Shown: positions 55,001-63,484, counted from the stretch's first letter. The stretch: 64,000 nt of DNA from Rhodocyclaceae bacterium (GCA_023383815.1 JAHDYG010000012.1:47385-111384); one strand, 5' to 3'. Numbers and translations: made by a program. Notes: generated from the letters alone by a model not told the origin.

Positions 55001-55184
55001 CGACTTCCTCCGCCGCCATGCCGCCGGATTCGGTCATGATCGTGACCGTCGGCTTGTTGAGGTCCGGGAACACGTCCACGGGCGTGCGGGTGAGCGTGAA
55101 TGCGCCGTATGCCATTAGCACCAGGCTGGCGATGATCACCAGCAGCCGGTTTCCGAGACTATTGTCGAGTAGCCACTTGAACAT
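52065..55184 (-). CDS. Heavy-metal efflux RND permease (CzcA/CusA family)
   Basis: Inner-membrane proton/metal antiporter of 1039 residues, the usual HME-RND size. N-terminal VDVFPDLNKPTVTIMTESGG and MAAEEVEQLITFPLE are diagnostic of the CzcA group, as are two blocks of membrane helices separated by large periplasmic loops. The helix 4 motif reads AIGGLVDDAVVGVEN. Canonical zinc/cobalt CzcA has DFG...DGA and copper/silver CusA has a VDAA-type motif, so the metal cannot be named; it looks like the less-studied HME5-type. Fed by the adaptor and channel genes upstream. Confidence 0.9.
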   Translation of the reverse strand: MFKWLLDNSLGNRLLVIIASLVLMAYGAFTLTRTPVDVFPDLNKPTVTIMTESGGMAAEEVEQLITFPLETTMNGLPGVESVRSISSAGLSFIYVTFDWSTEIFRARQMVSERLSAMEEGLPEDVIPRMGPISSVMGEIMQIAIPIDTARISPMQVREYADWVLRPRLMAIPGIAQVIPIGGEVRQFQVQPDTRRMAELEISLEQLEAAIRGFSSNTSGGFLELTGREYLIRNLGRTSNLEDLKNLAITARDGQPILLRQIATVTFAPALRRGDAGFEGKPAVILGIQKQPTADTIHLTRSIEAALDEMKKSLPAGMEAPQVTFRQASFIEASIGTLQGKLIGASVFVAAILFFFLGTLRPTVIALTAIPVSIFMTALVFKYFGLSINTMTLGGLAIAIGGLVDDAVVGVENVLRRLKEDRAKHHDHRLHPIELVAHATMEVRSAILYATIIIVLVFLPLFALPGMEGRLFVPLGVAFIVSTLASLVVSVTVTPVLSFYLLPRMKSLDHGDTRVLAWLKARYRNGLQAVLERPRAAVFAGTVAVIVAAAAVPFFPTTFLPPFNEGTLLIGMRLNPGVTLAESTALAQQAEVLVKQVPEVTHVGRRSGRAELDEHAEGVHVSELDVGLKPASELTRSMGEIAADIRARLVSLPAAIAIGQPISHRIDHMLSGVRSQIAIKIFGEDLDTLRGQADALRARLAGIPGLADLEIEKQVLAPQIKVRVDYAAAARYGVPAPQILAALQNLVEGEKVTQIVEGGRRFALVVRLPESARSVEGLAQILIETPTGHVPLSKVAAIEDGDGPNQVSRDDGKRRIVLSANAQQRPLSEIVEDIRAVVADMKLPEGYFITLGGQFQAQEEASRLVGLLSIVSLVLMFVVLYSRYKSVRLSALIMANIPLALVGAVIGLWISGQPLSVAALIGFITLAGISVRNGILKVSHYINLMRIEGESFDHKMILRGSLERLSPVLMTALVTAFALAPLLFEAERPGTEILHPVAVVIFSGLISSTLLDTFLTPAMFWLFGRRDVERLLNDRNAEAF

Positions 55185-55199
55185 CGGTCGGGCTCCCCG

Positions 55200-56312
55200 T
55201 CAGCGGATCTGGTTGATCAGGGTGGCCGCGTTCGTGGCGACACGCTCCCCGGCTGCGAGGCCCGACGTCACGGCCACGTTCGCGCCGTCGAGCGGGGCGG
55301 TGGTGACGGTGCGCGGCTCGAAGCGCTCCGGCGCCGTCTTGACCCACACGATGGTCTGGTTCGCCGGGTTCTTCAGCACCGACGCAGCAGGGACGCTCAC
55401 GCCCTGCAGCGTGCTGCGCGTCTGCACGAACACCTCGACCGGTTGCCCGACAGCGAAACGCGCCAGGGAATCGCCCGCGGCAACGAAAGCGAGCGGCAAC
55501 GCCTGCTCGCGCAGACTGCGCGCCGCGCCGAGGAAGTCGAGCCTCACGCGTTGCTCGCCGACCGCGAGGCTCGCGCCGGCGACATCGATGGCGGTGTCGG
55601 CATCGTAGGCCAGCGCCTCGACGCGCAGCCGCTTAGGATCGACGATCTCGAACACCAGTTCGCGGGCATCGACGACTTGCCCGGCGACCGCGTTGCTCGA
55701 CGCGATCACCCCCGCGACGGGCGCCACGAGTGCATCGCGATTGCTAAGCCCCGCACCCACAGCCGTCACGCGGGCAGCGAGACTCGCGAGCTCGCTCTCC
55801 GCTGCTTCGATTTCCTTGCGCGGAACCGTATCGGCGAGCTCCTTGAGCCGCGCCACGCGCTTTTCCGCGAGCACTTTGGCGGCCCGCAACTCTGCGAGCT
55901 GGGCCATCTGGTTCGAGCGCTCGATCTGCCCCGCCGACGGCACGACGTACGCGAGCACCTCGCCCTTTTTCACCTCCTGCCCGATTCCGGGCAAGCCACG
56001 CGCCCCGGCTTCGAGGCGGCCGGCGACCAGCGCCTGCACTTTTCCGCCCGCATTGGGGTCCATCACCACTTTGCCGGCGAGCGCCACGGTGCGGGGCAGG
56101 TTGCCCGCTTCCGTGACCAGCGTGCGCACGCCGATCTGGCGTTGTGCCGGCTTGGGCAGGAATACGCTGCCATCGGGCAAGCGTCGCGGACCATTGCCGC
56201 CGACGGGCGCGGAGCCTTCGTCGCCGTGATCGTGCCCGTCGCCAGCGAATGCGTTCCACGATGCACTTGCCGTAACGAGGCACAGCATGACCAACAGGAT
56301 TCCCGGTTTCAT
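55200..56312 (-). CDS. Metal efflux periplasmic adaptor (CzcB/CusB-like)
   Basis: Membrane fusion protein of 370 residues linking the RND pump to the outer-membrane channel. Signal peptide (about 1-24), then a His-rich GDGHDHGDEGSAP segment, the first lipoyl half (GKVQALVAGRLEAGARGLPG), a helical hairpin (about 120-185), the second lipoyl half (ALVAPVAGVIASSNAVAGQVV), and a C-terminal barrel with SVPAASVLKN. ATG 56312 follows GGAGGTG and overlaps the upstream stop. The His motif may sense or hand over the metal. Confidence 0.87.
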   Translation of the reverse strand: MKPGILLVMLCLVTASASWNAFAGDGHDHGDEGSAPVGGNGPRRLPDGSVFLPKPAQRQIGVRTLVTEAGNLPRTVALAGKVVMDPNAGGKVQALVAGRLEAGARGLPGIGQEVKKGEVLAYVVPSAGQIERSNQMAQLAELRAAKVLAEKRVARLKELADTVPRKEIEAAESELASLAARVTAVGAGLSNRDALVAPVAGVIASSNAVAGQVVDARELVFEIVDPKRLRVEALAYDADTAIDVAGASLAVGEQRVRLDFLGAARSLREQALPLAFVAAGDSLARFAVGQPVEVFVQTRSTLQGVSVPAASVLKNPANQTIVWVKTAPERFEPRTVTTAPLDGANVAVTSGLAAGERVATNAATLINQIR

Positions 56313-56872
56313 GCGACACCTCCGGCCGAACGGTTGCGGGCGTTTCCCTTGCGCAGCGCGGCCCAGCCGACCAGTCCGAGCACGAGAACGCCGGCGCCGA
56401 GCCATCCTGCGTAAGGTTTCAAGCCTGGTCCGGCCGATTCGTCGTGCACCTCGGTGGCTTCTTCATGCAGATCCAACTCGCCGGCAAGAAGGTCCGCGTC
56501 TTGTCCGGCAACGACCGTGGCCGTCACGGACACGACGCCCGGGTTGAGTGCATCCTGCAACGTGGCTTCGAATTCGCCGTCGGCATGGGTTTCGACGGAA
56601 ATCGCCTTGCCGTCGAGTTGCAGCTCCAGTGTCGCGTCCTTGACTGGGCTGTTGTCGGCGAAGCGGTCGAGATAGAGGGTGATGTTCTTGCCATCGACCA
56701 CGCCGACCAGCTCGAACAGCTCCGAAGCGGCAGTGAATCGCGGCAGCGCCGGGCCGGCTGCGGGTGCCGGGGCGTCGCCGTGGTCGTGGCCTTCGCCGGC
56801 CAGGGCTTGGGGCGTGACGCCCGCAAGGACGGCGGCAAGGCTCCACGCCGCTAAGGTAAGGGAAGCTTTCAT
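56309..56872 (-). CDS. His-motif membrane protein of the metal efflux operon
   Basis: A 187-residue protein with signal peptide (MKASLTLAAWSLAAVLAGV), a GEGHDHGDAPAPAAG segment nearly identical in style to that of the adaptor, a beta-sandwich-like domain (FELVGVVDGKNITLYLDRFA, DATLELQLDGKAISVETHADG), and a C-terminal membrane helix (YAGWLGAGVLVLGLVGWAAL) with a basic tail. It lies between the tolC-like and adaptor genes with 4-nt overlaps, so it is an integral part of the operon. ATG 56893 (ATGA with the tolC-like stop) is an alternative start. No named function. Confidence 0.75.
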   Translation of the reverse strand: MKASLTLAAWSLAAVLAGVTPQALAGEGHDHGDAPAPAAGPALPRFTAASELFELVGVVDGKNITLYLDRFADNSPVKDATLELQLDGKAISVETHADGEFEATLQDALNPGVVSVTATVVAGQDADLLAGELDLHEEATEVHDESAGPGLKPYAGWLGAGVLVLGLVGWAALRKGNARNRSAGGVA

Positions 56873-56889
56873 GTTCGGGTTCCTGGTGT

Positions 56890-58155
56890 TCATTCGGGAA
56901 GAAGGCCCATGGCCTGCCGCAGCGCGGACACGGCTGCGGCCAGTTCGATGCGGGTACGCGCCACCTGACGCTCGGCTTCGGCGGCTTCGAGTTCGATGCG
57001 CAGGCGGGTCGGCAGATCGGTTTCGCCGAGACGGAACGCCTTCTGGAAGAAGCCGCGCGACTCGCGGGCCAACTGCGCGCGCTGTTCGGCAGAGGCGACC
57101 AGGGTGCGCGCCGATTCGACCCGGACGCGCGCCGTATCCACTTCGGCCGTCAGGCGTTCGCGTTCGAGCCTCAGCAGGGTTTCGGCTTCGATCGCCTCGG
57201 CGCTGGCGCTGGCAACACGGGCGCGGTTGCGGGTATCGGATCCGAAGGGAATGCGTACGCCGATCGTCACCGTGTGTTGCCAGGATTCACCGGATGCACC
57301 GCGCTCACGCGTCGTCGCCAGGTTCAGCTCGGGATTGGCGCGGCCCTGAATCCCGGCGAGGGTCATGCTGCGTTGTGCAAGCTCCGCCCGATCGCGCAGT
57401 TCCGCGATGGCCGGATGCCCCGCCTCCAGGGCGACAGGGGGGCCGGCGGGGGCGGGTTCGGCTTCGGCCACGGAAAGTCCTTCCGCGGCAAGCGCAGGCG
57501 TCATGCCTGTCAGGGCGCGCAACTGCTGTTCCGCACCCGCGAGCGCGCCGCTGGCTTCGGCGAGCGACGCTTCGGCGGTCGCCAGCGCTCCGTCCGCCTG
57601 ATGCTGGTCGGCGCGTGCGAGATCGCCGGCCCGAACCCGTTTCGATACATCCACCGCGAGTTCGCGGGCGCTGGCAAGCCGCTCGCGGGCGACCAGGACG
57701 TCGATTCGCGCACGGTGCCAATCCCAGTACGCGGCCCGCACCCCGGCGGCCGTGCGCAGTTGTGCCGCAAGCGTGCGGCTCGTACTCGCGCGCACTTCGG
57801 CATCGGCAAGGGCTGCGGTCGAGGCGCGTTCGCCGGACAACCACAGCGGCACCGCGAGGCCGATCTCGTATTCGCGGCTGCCATCGTTGCGGTGGAGTTG
57901 GTCGGTCTTGCCCGACACCTCGAACGCCGGCGGCTCGGCCGACCAACTGTCGGCGCTCTCGCGTCGCGCCAGCGCGGCCGCCCGGCGCATGTCGAGCGAC
58001 TGCGCCTCGGGCTGACGCGCCCAAGCGGCGTCGAACGCCTGCCTGAGAGTCGTTACGACCGGTGATGCAGGGGACGCGGCTTGCGCCCACGCCCCGCTGG
58101 CCGCGAGTCCGAGCAGCAGCCCCGGCAGCCAGTTGATGCGAATTCTTCGAAACAT
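56890..58155 (-). CDS. TolC-family outer membrane channel (CzcC/CusC-like)
   Basis: Outer-membrane exit duct of the metal pump, 421 residues. Signal peptide (about 1-25, RINWLPGLLLGLAASGAWA). Repeated OEP-type helical halves follow: LRQAFDAAWARQPEAQSLDM near the N-terminus, ERLASARELAVDVSKRVRAGDL in the middle, and FFQKAFRLGETDLPTRLRIE near the C-terminus. The ATG at 58155 has GGAG 6 nt upstream. Strongly coupled downstream genes. Divergence from TolC of multidrug pumps is typical of CzcC. Confidence 0.87.
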   Translation of the reverse strand: MFRRIRINWLPGLLLGLAASGAWAQAASPASPVVTTLRQAFDAAWARQPEAQSLDMRRAAALARRESADSWSAEPPAFEVSGKTDQLHRNDGSREYEIGLAVPLWLSGERASTAALADAEVRASTSRTLAAQLRTAAGVRAAYWDWHRARIDVLVARERLASARELAVDVSKRVRAGDLARADQHQADGALATAEASLAEASGALAGAEQQLRALTGMTPALAAEGLSVAEAEPAPAGPPVALEAGHPAIAELRDRAELAQRSMTLAGIQGRANPELNLATTRERGASGESWQHTVTIGVRIPFGSDTRNRARVASASAEAIEAETLLRLERERLTAEVDTARVRVESARTLVASAEQRAQLARESRGFFQKAFRLGETDLPTRLRIELEAAEAERQVARTRIELAAAVSALRQAMGLLPE

Positions 58156-58232
58156 CCAATTCTCCGTTGATGACAAAACACACGGAAAATCGGCAAGGCG
58201 CGATCAGCTCGATCGCAATGGACGCGCGGCAA

Positions 58233-58249
58233 CACCGTTCAGAACGGTG
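58233..58249. repeat. Perfect 7-bp hairpin between czcI-like and tolC-like genes
   Basis: CACCGTT - CAG - AACGGTG in the 133-bp gap. Without a T-run it is a weak terminator at best. It could reduce transcription from the czcI-like gene into the efflux genes or serve as a binding site. Confidence 0.4.
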
Positions 58250-58288
58250 AAACTGCCGGAAAGAGAATGGATGCGACCGCCCTGCCGA

Positions 58289-58636
58289 TCAGGCAGGGTG
58301 TCGCCACTTGGGGCGCTCTGGTTCCGAGAAATGCCCGGCAAGGGGCCACACTTGGGCGTCCCCATGAGTTGTCGCAATCACGAGGTCGAGGGCCGGCAAA
58401 CCCGTGCCGCTCGGCAACGCGGTGCAACTGGCCGCATGGCAGAAACTGCAGTCGACATCGATTCCGCCGGCCTTGGGCCAGGACTCGTCGTCGACCTCGC
58501 CCTGATGCTTATGCTCGTGGTGGCCGAGATGGTCCGCCGCAGCACCCGCTTCATGCTCGCAATACGCACTCACTGCCGCCCAACTGAGTTGGAATGGCAG
58601 AAACAGCAGGAAGAGAATCGCGAACCAGCGGCGCAT
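58289..58636 (-). CDS. CzcI-like small periplasmic protein
   Basis: A 115-residue protein with a strong signal peptide (MRRWFAILFLLFLPFQLSWA). The mature region contains CEHEAGAAADHLGHHEHKHQGE and DCSFCHAASCTAL, i.e. His and Cys clusters suited to metal binding. Size, signal style and position upstream of the czcC-like gene agree with CzcI, a small regulator or sensor component of czc systems. The name rests on context and pattern, not on a search. Confidence 0.65.
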   Translation of the reverse strand: MRRWFAILFLLFLPFQLSWAAVSAYCEHEAGAAADHLGHHEHKHQGEVDDESWPKAGGIDVDCSFCHAASCTALPSGTGLPALDLVIATTHGDAQVWPLAGHFSEPERPKWRHPA

Positions 58637-58764
58637 GGGGACGGATTGTAGCGGTACGAACGGAAATGAAAAATAGCGTTGCCAACATCTTGTTGGCCGT
58701 CATCGTTGCGACGCATGACCGCCCGCCCCGAGCGACCAGGGGCTCCGCGTTCACGCCGCCGCGA

Positions 58765-59100
58765 TCATTGCCCGAAGTAGAGTTCGTCCATGCGCGCCCG
58801 TTCCTCGGGCGATATGTTCGCCAGCTCCTTGAGCACTTGCTCGCGCGTTTTACCCGGGCCGGTATCGCGTGATGGAACGGGCACCCCGCGCTGCAGGTAG
58901 AAATAGCTTCCGTCCGCCTTGGCCTGCTCGAGCTCACGCAACACTTCAGCACGCGTTTTGGTGCTCGTCACATGATCGGGGAAAGAGGTGTAACCCACCT
59001 CGCCGCCGGTGAAATGCCATTCCGCGTTCGCTTGAGCGACGCTCGGCACGATCAGGACAGCGAGGATAGGGAGGACGGTGGCGGTTCGGATTATTGACAT
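58765..59100 (-). CDS. DUF4148-like secreted protein
   Basis: A 111-residue protein with signal peptide ([20 protein letters not shown], ending AQA) and the [20 protein letters not shown] segment typical of DUF4148. A second similar helix, [20 protein letters not shown], makes it an internal duplication. The ATG at 59100 follows AGGAG. Divergent from the response regulator gene across 168 bp that contain a perfect palindrome, so metal-responsive control is plausible. Function unknown. Confidence 0.75.
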   Translation of the reverse strand: MSIIRTATVLPILAVLIVPSVAQANAEWHFTGGEVGYTSFPDHVTSTKTRAEVLRELEQAKADGSYFYLQRGVPVPSRDTGPGKTREQVLKELANISPEERARMDELYFGQ

Positions 59101-59218
59101 GGTGAGGCTCCTATCGTTGACACGGGACATGCGTCCCGGCGGTGGGCGCTGCATACGCCATGTGCCGGGTACGGGGCGTACTGTAGAAAACCGTCCACGT
59201 CGAATCGCGAACAGCCCG

Positions 59219-59234
59219 ATTACGAATTCGTAAT
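59219..59234. promoter_or_regulatory. Perfect 16-bp palindrome, candidate response-regulator box
   Basis: ATTACGAATTCGTAAT, an exact palindrome 34 bp before the response regulator ATG and in the shared region with the divergent DUF4148 gene. CopR/CusR-type regulators bind dyads with TTAC/GTAA or TGACA half-sites, so autoregulation is a reasonable guess. No second copy was seen upstream of the efflux genes. Confidence 0.5.
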
Positions 59235-59268
59235 GTCGACGCGCCACCCCCTCCGCGATAATCGGCGC

Positions 59269-59955
59269 ATGAAGATCCTGGTCGTCGAAGACGAGCCGAA
59301 GCTCGCCGAATACTTGCGCAAGGCGCTGACCGAGAGCAGCTACGTCGTCGACGTCGCGCGCAGCGGCACCGAGGGGCGCTACCTCGCTATTGAAGGGCAT
59401 TACGACCTCGTCCTGCTCGATGTCATGCTGCCGGGGCTGGACGGCTTCGCCGTCCTGCGCGAACTGCGACGCGACAAGCACGTGCCCGTGCTGATGCTCA
59501 CCGCGCGGGACAAGGTGGAGGATCGCGTGAAGGGTCTGCAGGCGGGTGCGGACGACTATCTGGTAAAACCTTTCGCCCTGTCCGAACTGCTCGCACGCGT
59601 ACAGGCGCTGTTGCGGCGCGGTGCCATTCCGATAGCCGGTCAGGATCTCACGGTCCTCAGGCTGGCCGACCTCGAACTCGATCTGGTGCGGCGCAAGGCG
59701 TCGCGCGCCGGTCAGCGGCTCGATCTGACGGCCAAGGAATTCACACTGCTGACCTTGCTGTTGCGCCGACACGGGCAGGTGCTGTCGCGCACCGCGCTGG
59801 CCGAGCAGGTGTGGGACATGAACTTCGACAGCAATACGAATGTTGTGGAGGTTGCGGTGCGCCGCTTGCGCAGCAAGCTCGATGACCCCTTCGCGAAGAA
59901 GTTGCTGCATACCGTGCGCGGCATGGGCTACGTGCTGGAAGACCGGGAACCCTGA
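59269..59955 (+). CDS. OmpR-family heavy-metal response regulator (CusR/CzcR-like)
   Basis: A 228-residue protein. The receiver domain (1-115) has the acidic pocket VVEDE, phosphorylatable Asp51 in LLDVMLPG, and the conserved Lys in YLVKPF. The winged-helix output domain (about 130-225) has [20 protein letters not shown] and [12 protein letters not shown]. Heavy-metal regulators of this type share [25 protein letters not shown]. Start ATG 59269 was preferred over a frame opening at 59233. The sensor kinase follows 2 nt after the stop. Confidence 0.92.
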   Translation: MKILVVEDEPKLAEYLRKALTESSYVVDVARSGTEGRYLAIEGHYDLVLLDVMLPGLDGFAVLRELRRDKHVPVLMLTARDKVEDRVKGLQAGADDYLVKPFALSELLARVQALLRRGAIPIAGQDLTVLRLADLELDLVRRKASRAGQRLDLTAKEFTLLTLLLRRHGQVLSRTALAEQVWDMNFDSNTNVVEVAVRRLRSKLDDPFAKKLLHTVRGMGYVLEDREP

Positions 59956-59957
59956 GG

Positions 59958-61298
59958 ATGCGCAATCCGCGTTCGCTGGGCCGCTGGCTGTCGTGGTGGC
60001 TCGCTGTGCAGACCTTCATCGGGCTCGGATTCGTCTGCGTCGTCGTGTATGTGGCCACCAGCCTCAACTTCTCGGCGAAGCAGGCCGAGGAGCTGCGGCA
60101 CAAGCAGGAAGTGATCCGCCACCTTGTCCGCGAGATCGCGACACCGGAGGATCTGCCGAGCCTGCGTCACAAGCTCGACGATTTCTTCATCGGCCATGCC
60201 GACCTCAAACTGCGTCTGACCGGGGACGCCGAGACGCTCCTCTACATGACACCACCGGCCTCCGAGCCCCCCCCCGCGAACCTGCGTCGGATTGAATTCG
60301 AGATCCCTTCGCCGTGGTCGGGCACAACCGTGCTGCGTGCCGAGTTGGCGCTCGACAGCAGTTCCGATGCCGAATTGCTGAGAAAGCTAGCGTGGACGCT
60401 GCTCGCGAGTGCGTTGGCCGGCGCCGTGCTCGTCTCCGCCGGGGGGGCGTGGCTCGTGCGACGTGCGCTGTTGCCTGTTCGCGACCTGGCTCGACAAGCC
60501 GCCGCACTCAGCCCGGAAAACGTCGGACAGCCGCTGGATGGTTCCGCGCAGGCAAAGGAGCTGCAGCCGCTGGTCGCGCAGTTCAACGCACTGCTCGTAC
60601 GGCTGGACAACGCATACCGGCAACTGGAAGGCTTCAATGCGGACGTCGCCCACGAACTGCGCACGCCGCTGGCGACACTGATCGGCGAGACCGAACTCGC
60701 CCTGAGCCGCGAACGCGGCATTCCCGAGTTGCGGGACGTGCTGGGATCCAATCTCGAGGACCTGCACCGCCTAGCGGGCCTCGTCAATGACATGCTGTTC
60801 CTGTCGAAAGCCGATCGCGGCGAGCGGGCGCGCCGAAGCCCGGTCGGCAGCCTCGCTGCGCTTGCGGTCGAGGTCGTCGAGTTCCACGATGCGGCACTCC
60901 AGGAGGCCGGTGTGAGCGTTCGCGTTTCCGGCGACAGCGGTGGCGACTTCGATGCGGCGTTGTTGCGGCGGGCCGTATCGAACCTCCTCGCCAACGCGAC
61001 GCGGTTTGCGGAGCGCGGGTCAATAATCGATCTGGACATCGGAGCGGACCCACCGGGCCTCGTCCGCGTGTCCGTCAGCAATGTCGGGCCGAAGATTTCC
61101 GCGGAACATCTTCCACGCCTGTTCGACCGCTTCTATCGGGCGGACCGGGCCCGCGAGCACGGGGACACCAATCACGGACTCGGACTGGCGATCGTGGCAG
61201 CGATCGCGCGCATGCATGGGGGCACCCCGTTTGTCCGCTCCACCGGTGGCACGACGACCGTCGGTTTCAGTATTTCCGTTTCGGGCGAAAGGCATTGA
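59958..61298 (+). CDS. Heavy-metal sensor histidine kinase (CusS/CzcS-like)
   Basis: A 446-residue kinase with two membrane helices (about 12-36 and 140-165) flanking a periplasmic sensor of about 100 residues, a HAMP linker, the H-box FNADVAHELRTPLATLIG, the N-box VSNLLANATRF, and the G-boxes DRFYRADRAR and NHGLGLAIV. The heavy-metal family match is by architecture and partner. Co-transcribed with the response regulator and divergent from the DUF4148 gene; presumably controls the adjacent czc-like operon. Confidence 0.92.
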   Translation: MRNPRSLGRWLSWWLAVQTFIGLGFVCVVVYVATSLNFSAKQAEELRHKQEVIRHLVREIATPEDLPSLRHKLDDFFIGHADLKLRLTGDAETLLYMTPPASEPPPANLRRIEFEIPSPWSGTTVLRAELALDSSSDAELLRKLAWTLLASALAGAVLVSAGGAWLVRRALLPVRDLARQAAALSPENVGQPLDGSAQAKELQPLVAQFNALLVRLDNAYRQLEGFNADVAHELRTPLATLIGETELALSRERGIPELRDVLGSNLEDLHRLAGLVNDMLFLSKADRGERARRSPVGSLAALAVEVVEFHDAALQEAGVSVRVSGDSGGDFDAALLRRAVSNLLANATRFAERGSIIDLDIGADPPGLVRVSVSNVGPKISAEHLPRLFDRFYRADRAREHGDTNHGLGLAIVAAIARMHGGTPFVRSTGGTTTVGFSISVSGERH

Positions 61299-61458
61299 CC
61301 CGTCCCCACGTGGCGGGTAGCGTGGGCAAGTTGGATCGTGGCTACGCCGATGGTGTGCGTGGCGCCCGCAGGGGACGAGTCCATCCGCGCGAGCGGCATC
61401 GCCGATACCTCGCGAGTCAGCCCCTGATACCTGCTCTACTCTTGGGAGATCCAAGTCG

Positions 61459-61929
61459 ATGAACATCCACGAGCGCCCATCGGCGGATGACCTTTTCGGC
61501 ATCAGCTGGATGCTGGTTTTGGTGGGTTGGTCGATCGCCGCCCTGTCGATGATCGGCGCGCTTTACCTGAGTGAATACCTACGAATTGAGCCCTGCGTCA
61601 TTTGCTGGTATCTGCGCCTCTTCATGTTTCCGCTAACTCCGGTCCTCATGGTGGGGCTGTTCCTCTTCGACCGGCACGTCGTGTTCTATGCACTGCCTCT
61701 GGCGAGCGCCGGATGGCTCATCTCCGTTATCCATCTGCTGCAGACCTCAGTAACGACGCCGGTCGAGGCGGCCTCTTGCTCGCCGATCATGCCGTGTAGC
61801 GAGACGCAGATCATGTGGATGGGTTTCGTTGCGGTTCCGCTGCTGTGGGTGGCCGTCTTTTCGGTCATCAATGTGCTCCTGATCGCGGCACACTTCAGCC
61901 GCGCAACTTCCCGGGAGTATGCTGCCTAG
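61459..61929 (+). CDS. DsbB/BdbC-like thiol oxidase (first copy)
   Basis: A 156-residue integral membrane protein with about four to five hydrophobic segments. The cysteine pairs of the DsbB mechanism are present: CVIC in LRIEPCVICWYLRLFMFP and a loop pair in CSPIMPC. It would re-oxidise a DsbA-like partner using quinone. The pattern WYLRLFMFP is shared with the second copy at 63.5-63.9 kb. The 160 bp before it and 198 bp after it contain no gene; an imperfect inverted repeat lies at 61955-61991. Confidence 0.85.
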   Translation: MNIHERPSADDLFGISWMLVLVGWSIAALSMIGALYLSEYLRIEPCVICWYLRLFMFPLTPVLMVGLFLFDRHVVFYALPLASAGWLISVIHLLQTSVTTPVEAASCSPIMPCSETQIMWMGFVAVPLLWVAVFSVINVLLIAAHFSRATSREYAA

Positions 61930-62127
61930 TGCTCTCTTCGCCGAGCCTGCGATCGTTGGGCTGTCTGTCACGCGGTTCGACTACAGCCAACGTCAAGTTG
62001 TCTGCTGCGGATGTTGAGACCACGCGCGTCGGCCCCAGCAGAGTTCGTCGGCTCCGGGGAAATAGGCCCGACCGGAAACGATCGGGTTGAAGACGCGGCC
62101 GGCAGACTTCCCGCCACTCTCGCATCC

Positions 62128-62646
62128 TCACCGAGTCGGCTGCATCCACATGTAGTTCTGATGCTGCATCATATGGTCCATCATCTGCTGCTGCATGCCC
62201 ATGTACCGATCCATCATGTACTGGCGCTGCTTCATCTGATCCGGGGTGAGCTTCGAATAGTAGTCCCCCATCCCGCGCCATCCCATCATGTGACCGCCCC
62301 TCATTGCGCCGCCCATCATCGGACCGCCCGCACAGCAACCCAACATGCCCGGCCCCCACATGCCGTGCATTGTTCCCATGCCGTTGCGCATCGTTTCCCA
62401 GTGCTCCTGAAGCAGCTTCTGTCGCTCCTGCGGATCCTGGGTCTGGCGGATCATCTCCATCTGCTCCTGCATCCGCTGCATGGTCTGCTGCATCTGCGCC
62501 ATCTGCTTGTCGAACTCGGCGACTTCAGGCGCCTGCTGCTGCATTTGAGCGTCTTTCGCGGGCGGGGCCGCTGTCGGCTGCGCCATGCCCGGCGCGGCCG
62601 GAAGCACGGCGGCCATTATGGCTGCAATCAAGATCGTCTTTTTCAT
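62128..62646 (-). CDS. Met- and His-rich secreted protein
   Basis: A 172-residue protein with signal peptide (MKKTILIAAIMAAVLPAAP). The middle is a Gln/Met-rich helical segment (FDKQMAQMQQTMQRMQEQME), and the C-terminal half is dominated by Met, Gly and His (GMWGPGMLGCCAGGPMMGG, MGMQQQMMDHMMQH) with a CC pair. Such Met/His arrays bind Cu(I)/Ag(I) in copper-resistance proteins. GGAGG precedes the ATG. No named family recognised. It may buffer periplasmic copper or protect thiols. Confidence 0.7.
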   Translation of the reverse strand: MKKTILIAAIMAAVLPAAPGMAQPTAAPPAKDAQMQQQAPEVAEFDKQMAQMQQTMQRMQEQMEMIRQTQDPQERQKLLQEHWETMRNGMGTMHGMWGPGMLGCCAGGPMMGGAMRGGHMMGWRGMGDYYSKLTPDQMKQRQYMMDRYMGMQQQMMDHMMQHQNYMWMQPTR

Positions 62647-62812
62647 TTCGCATCCTCCTCGTCGACAGAAAGAACACCTTCGCACGTCTTCGCTCCGATC
62701 GCCGCAACACGCGGAGCCCATTTGCCATGCCCGGTATCGGCACGAAGCCGAACTTCGAAGCTTTCTTGCGTAATCATTCCAGATCTGATGCAGGAGGCTT
62801 TCCAAGCCCGCC

Positions 62813-63484
62813 TCATCGTCCGTCTTGCCGGGTTCGTGAGGCTTCCGTCAGCGCACTGTTTACCAACTGCTTGAGCGGTTCGTATCCAAAGCGCGGTAAC
62901 GGCTGCCCATTCACGAAGAACTCAGGTGTCTTCGTGACGTTAAGCGCCTGCGCGTCAGCAAGATCCTGCTCGATGACGCGTGCGATTTCTGGCGCGGCCA
63001 TATCCGCGCGCATTCGCGCAAGATCGAGCCCCAACCCTTCGAGATGCTTCCAAACGAGATCCACCTGCGCCGTATGATGGGGTGCCCACTCTGCCTGCGA
63101 CGCGAGCAGTGCCTCGAGTGCCGGCCAGAGTTTGCCCTGCTTGCGCGCAGCCTCGAGCACGGCAACAACGTCTTCCGATCCCTCATGGAACGGCGCGTAA
63201 CGCAGGACAAGGCGAATGTCGTTCGGGTTCGCCGCCATCATTTGCTTCACCAACGGATAGAAACTACGACAGGTTTCGCACGCGGGATCGAGAAATTCAA
63301 CGATGACGACCTTCGCCTGCATGTTGCCAAGCGTCGGCGAATGCATCCGAATCAGGCGGTCTCGATTGCGATCGACCACTTGCTCCGTTTGCTCGGCCGT
63401 TTCAGCCTTGTGGTTCATCGTTGCGACGGCGAACACAAGCAGCAGTAGTACGACGGCGCCAAGAAACACGGTCTTTTGCTTCAT
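62813..63484 (-). CDS. DsbA-like thioredoxin-fold protein
   Basis: A 223-residue protein with an N-terminal membrane anchor (about 5-22, VFLGAVVLLLLVFAVATM) and a thioredoxin/DsbA fold with active site CETC in FLDPACETCRSFYPLV. The cis-proline region is NVTKTPEFFVNGQPLPRFG. This is the Gram-negative membrane-anchored DsbA/BdbD style. Its start overlaps the dsbB-like stop as ATGA, so the pair forms a self-sufficient oxidation unit. Confidence 0.88.
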   Translation of the reverse strand: MKQKTVFLGAVVLLLLVFAVATMNHKAETAEQTEQVVDRNRDRLIRMHSPTLGNMQAKVVIVEFLDPACETCRSFYPLVKQMMAANPNDIRLVLRYAPFHEGSEDVVAVLEAARKQGKLWPALEALLASQAEWAPHHTAQVDLVWKHLEGLGLDLARMRADMAAPEIARVIEQDLADAQALNVTKTPEFFVNGQPLPRFGYEPLKQLVNSALTEASRTRQDGR

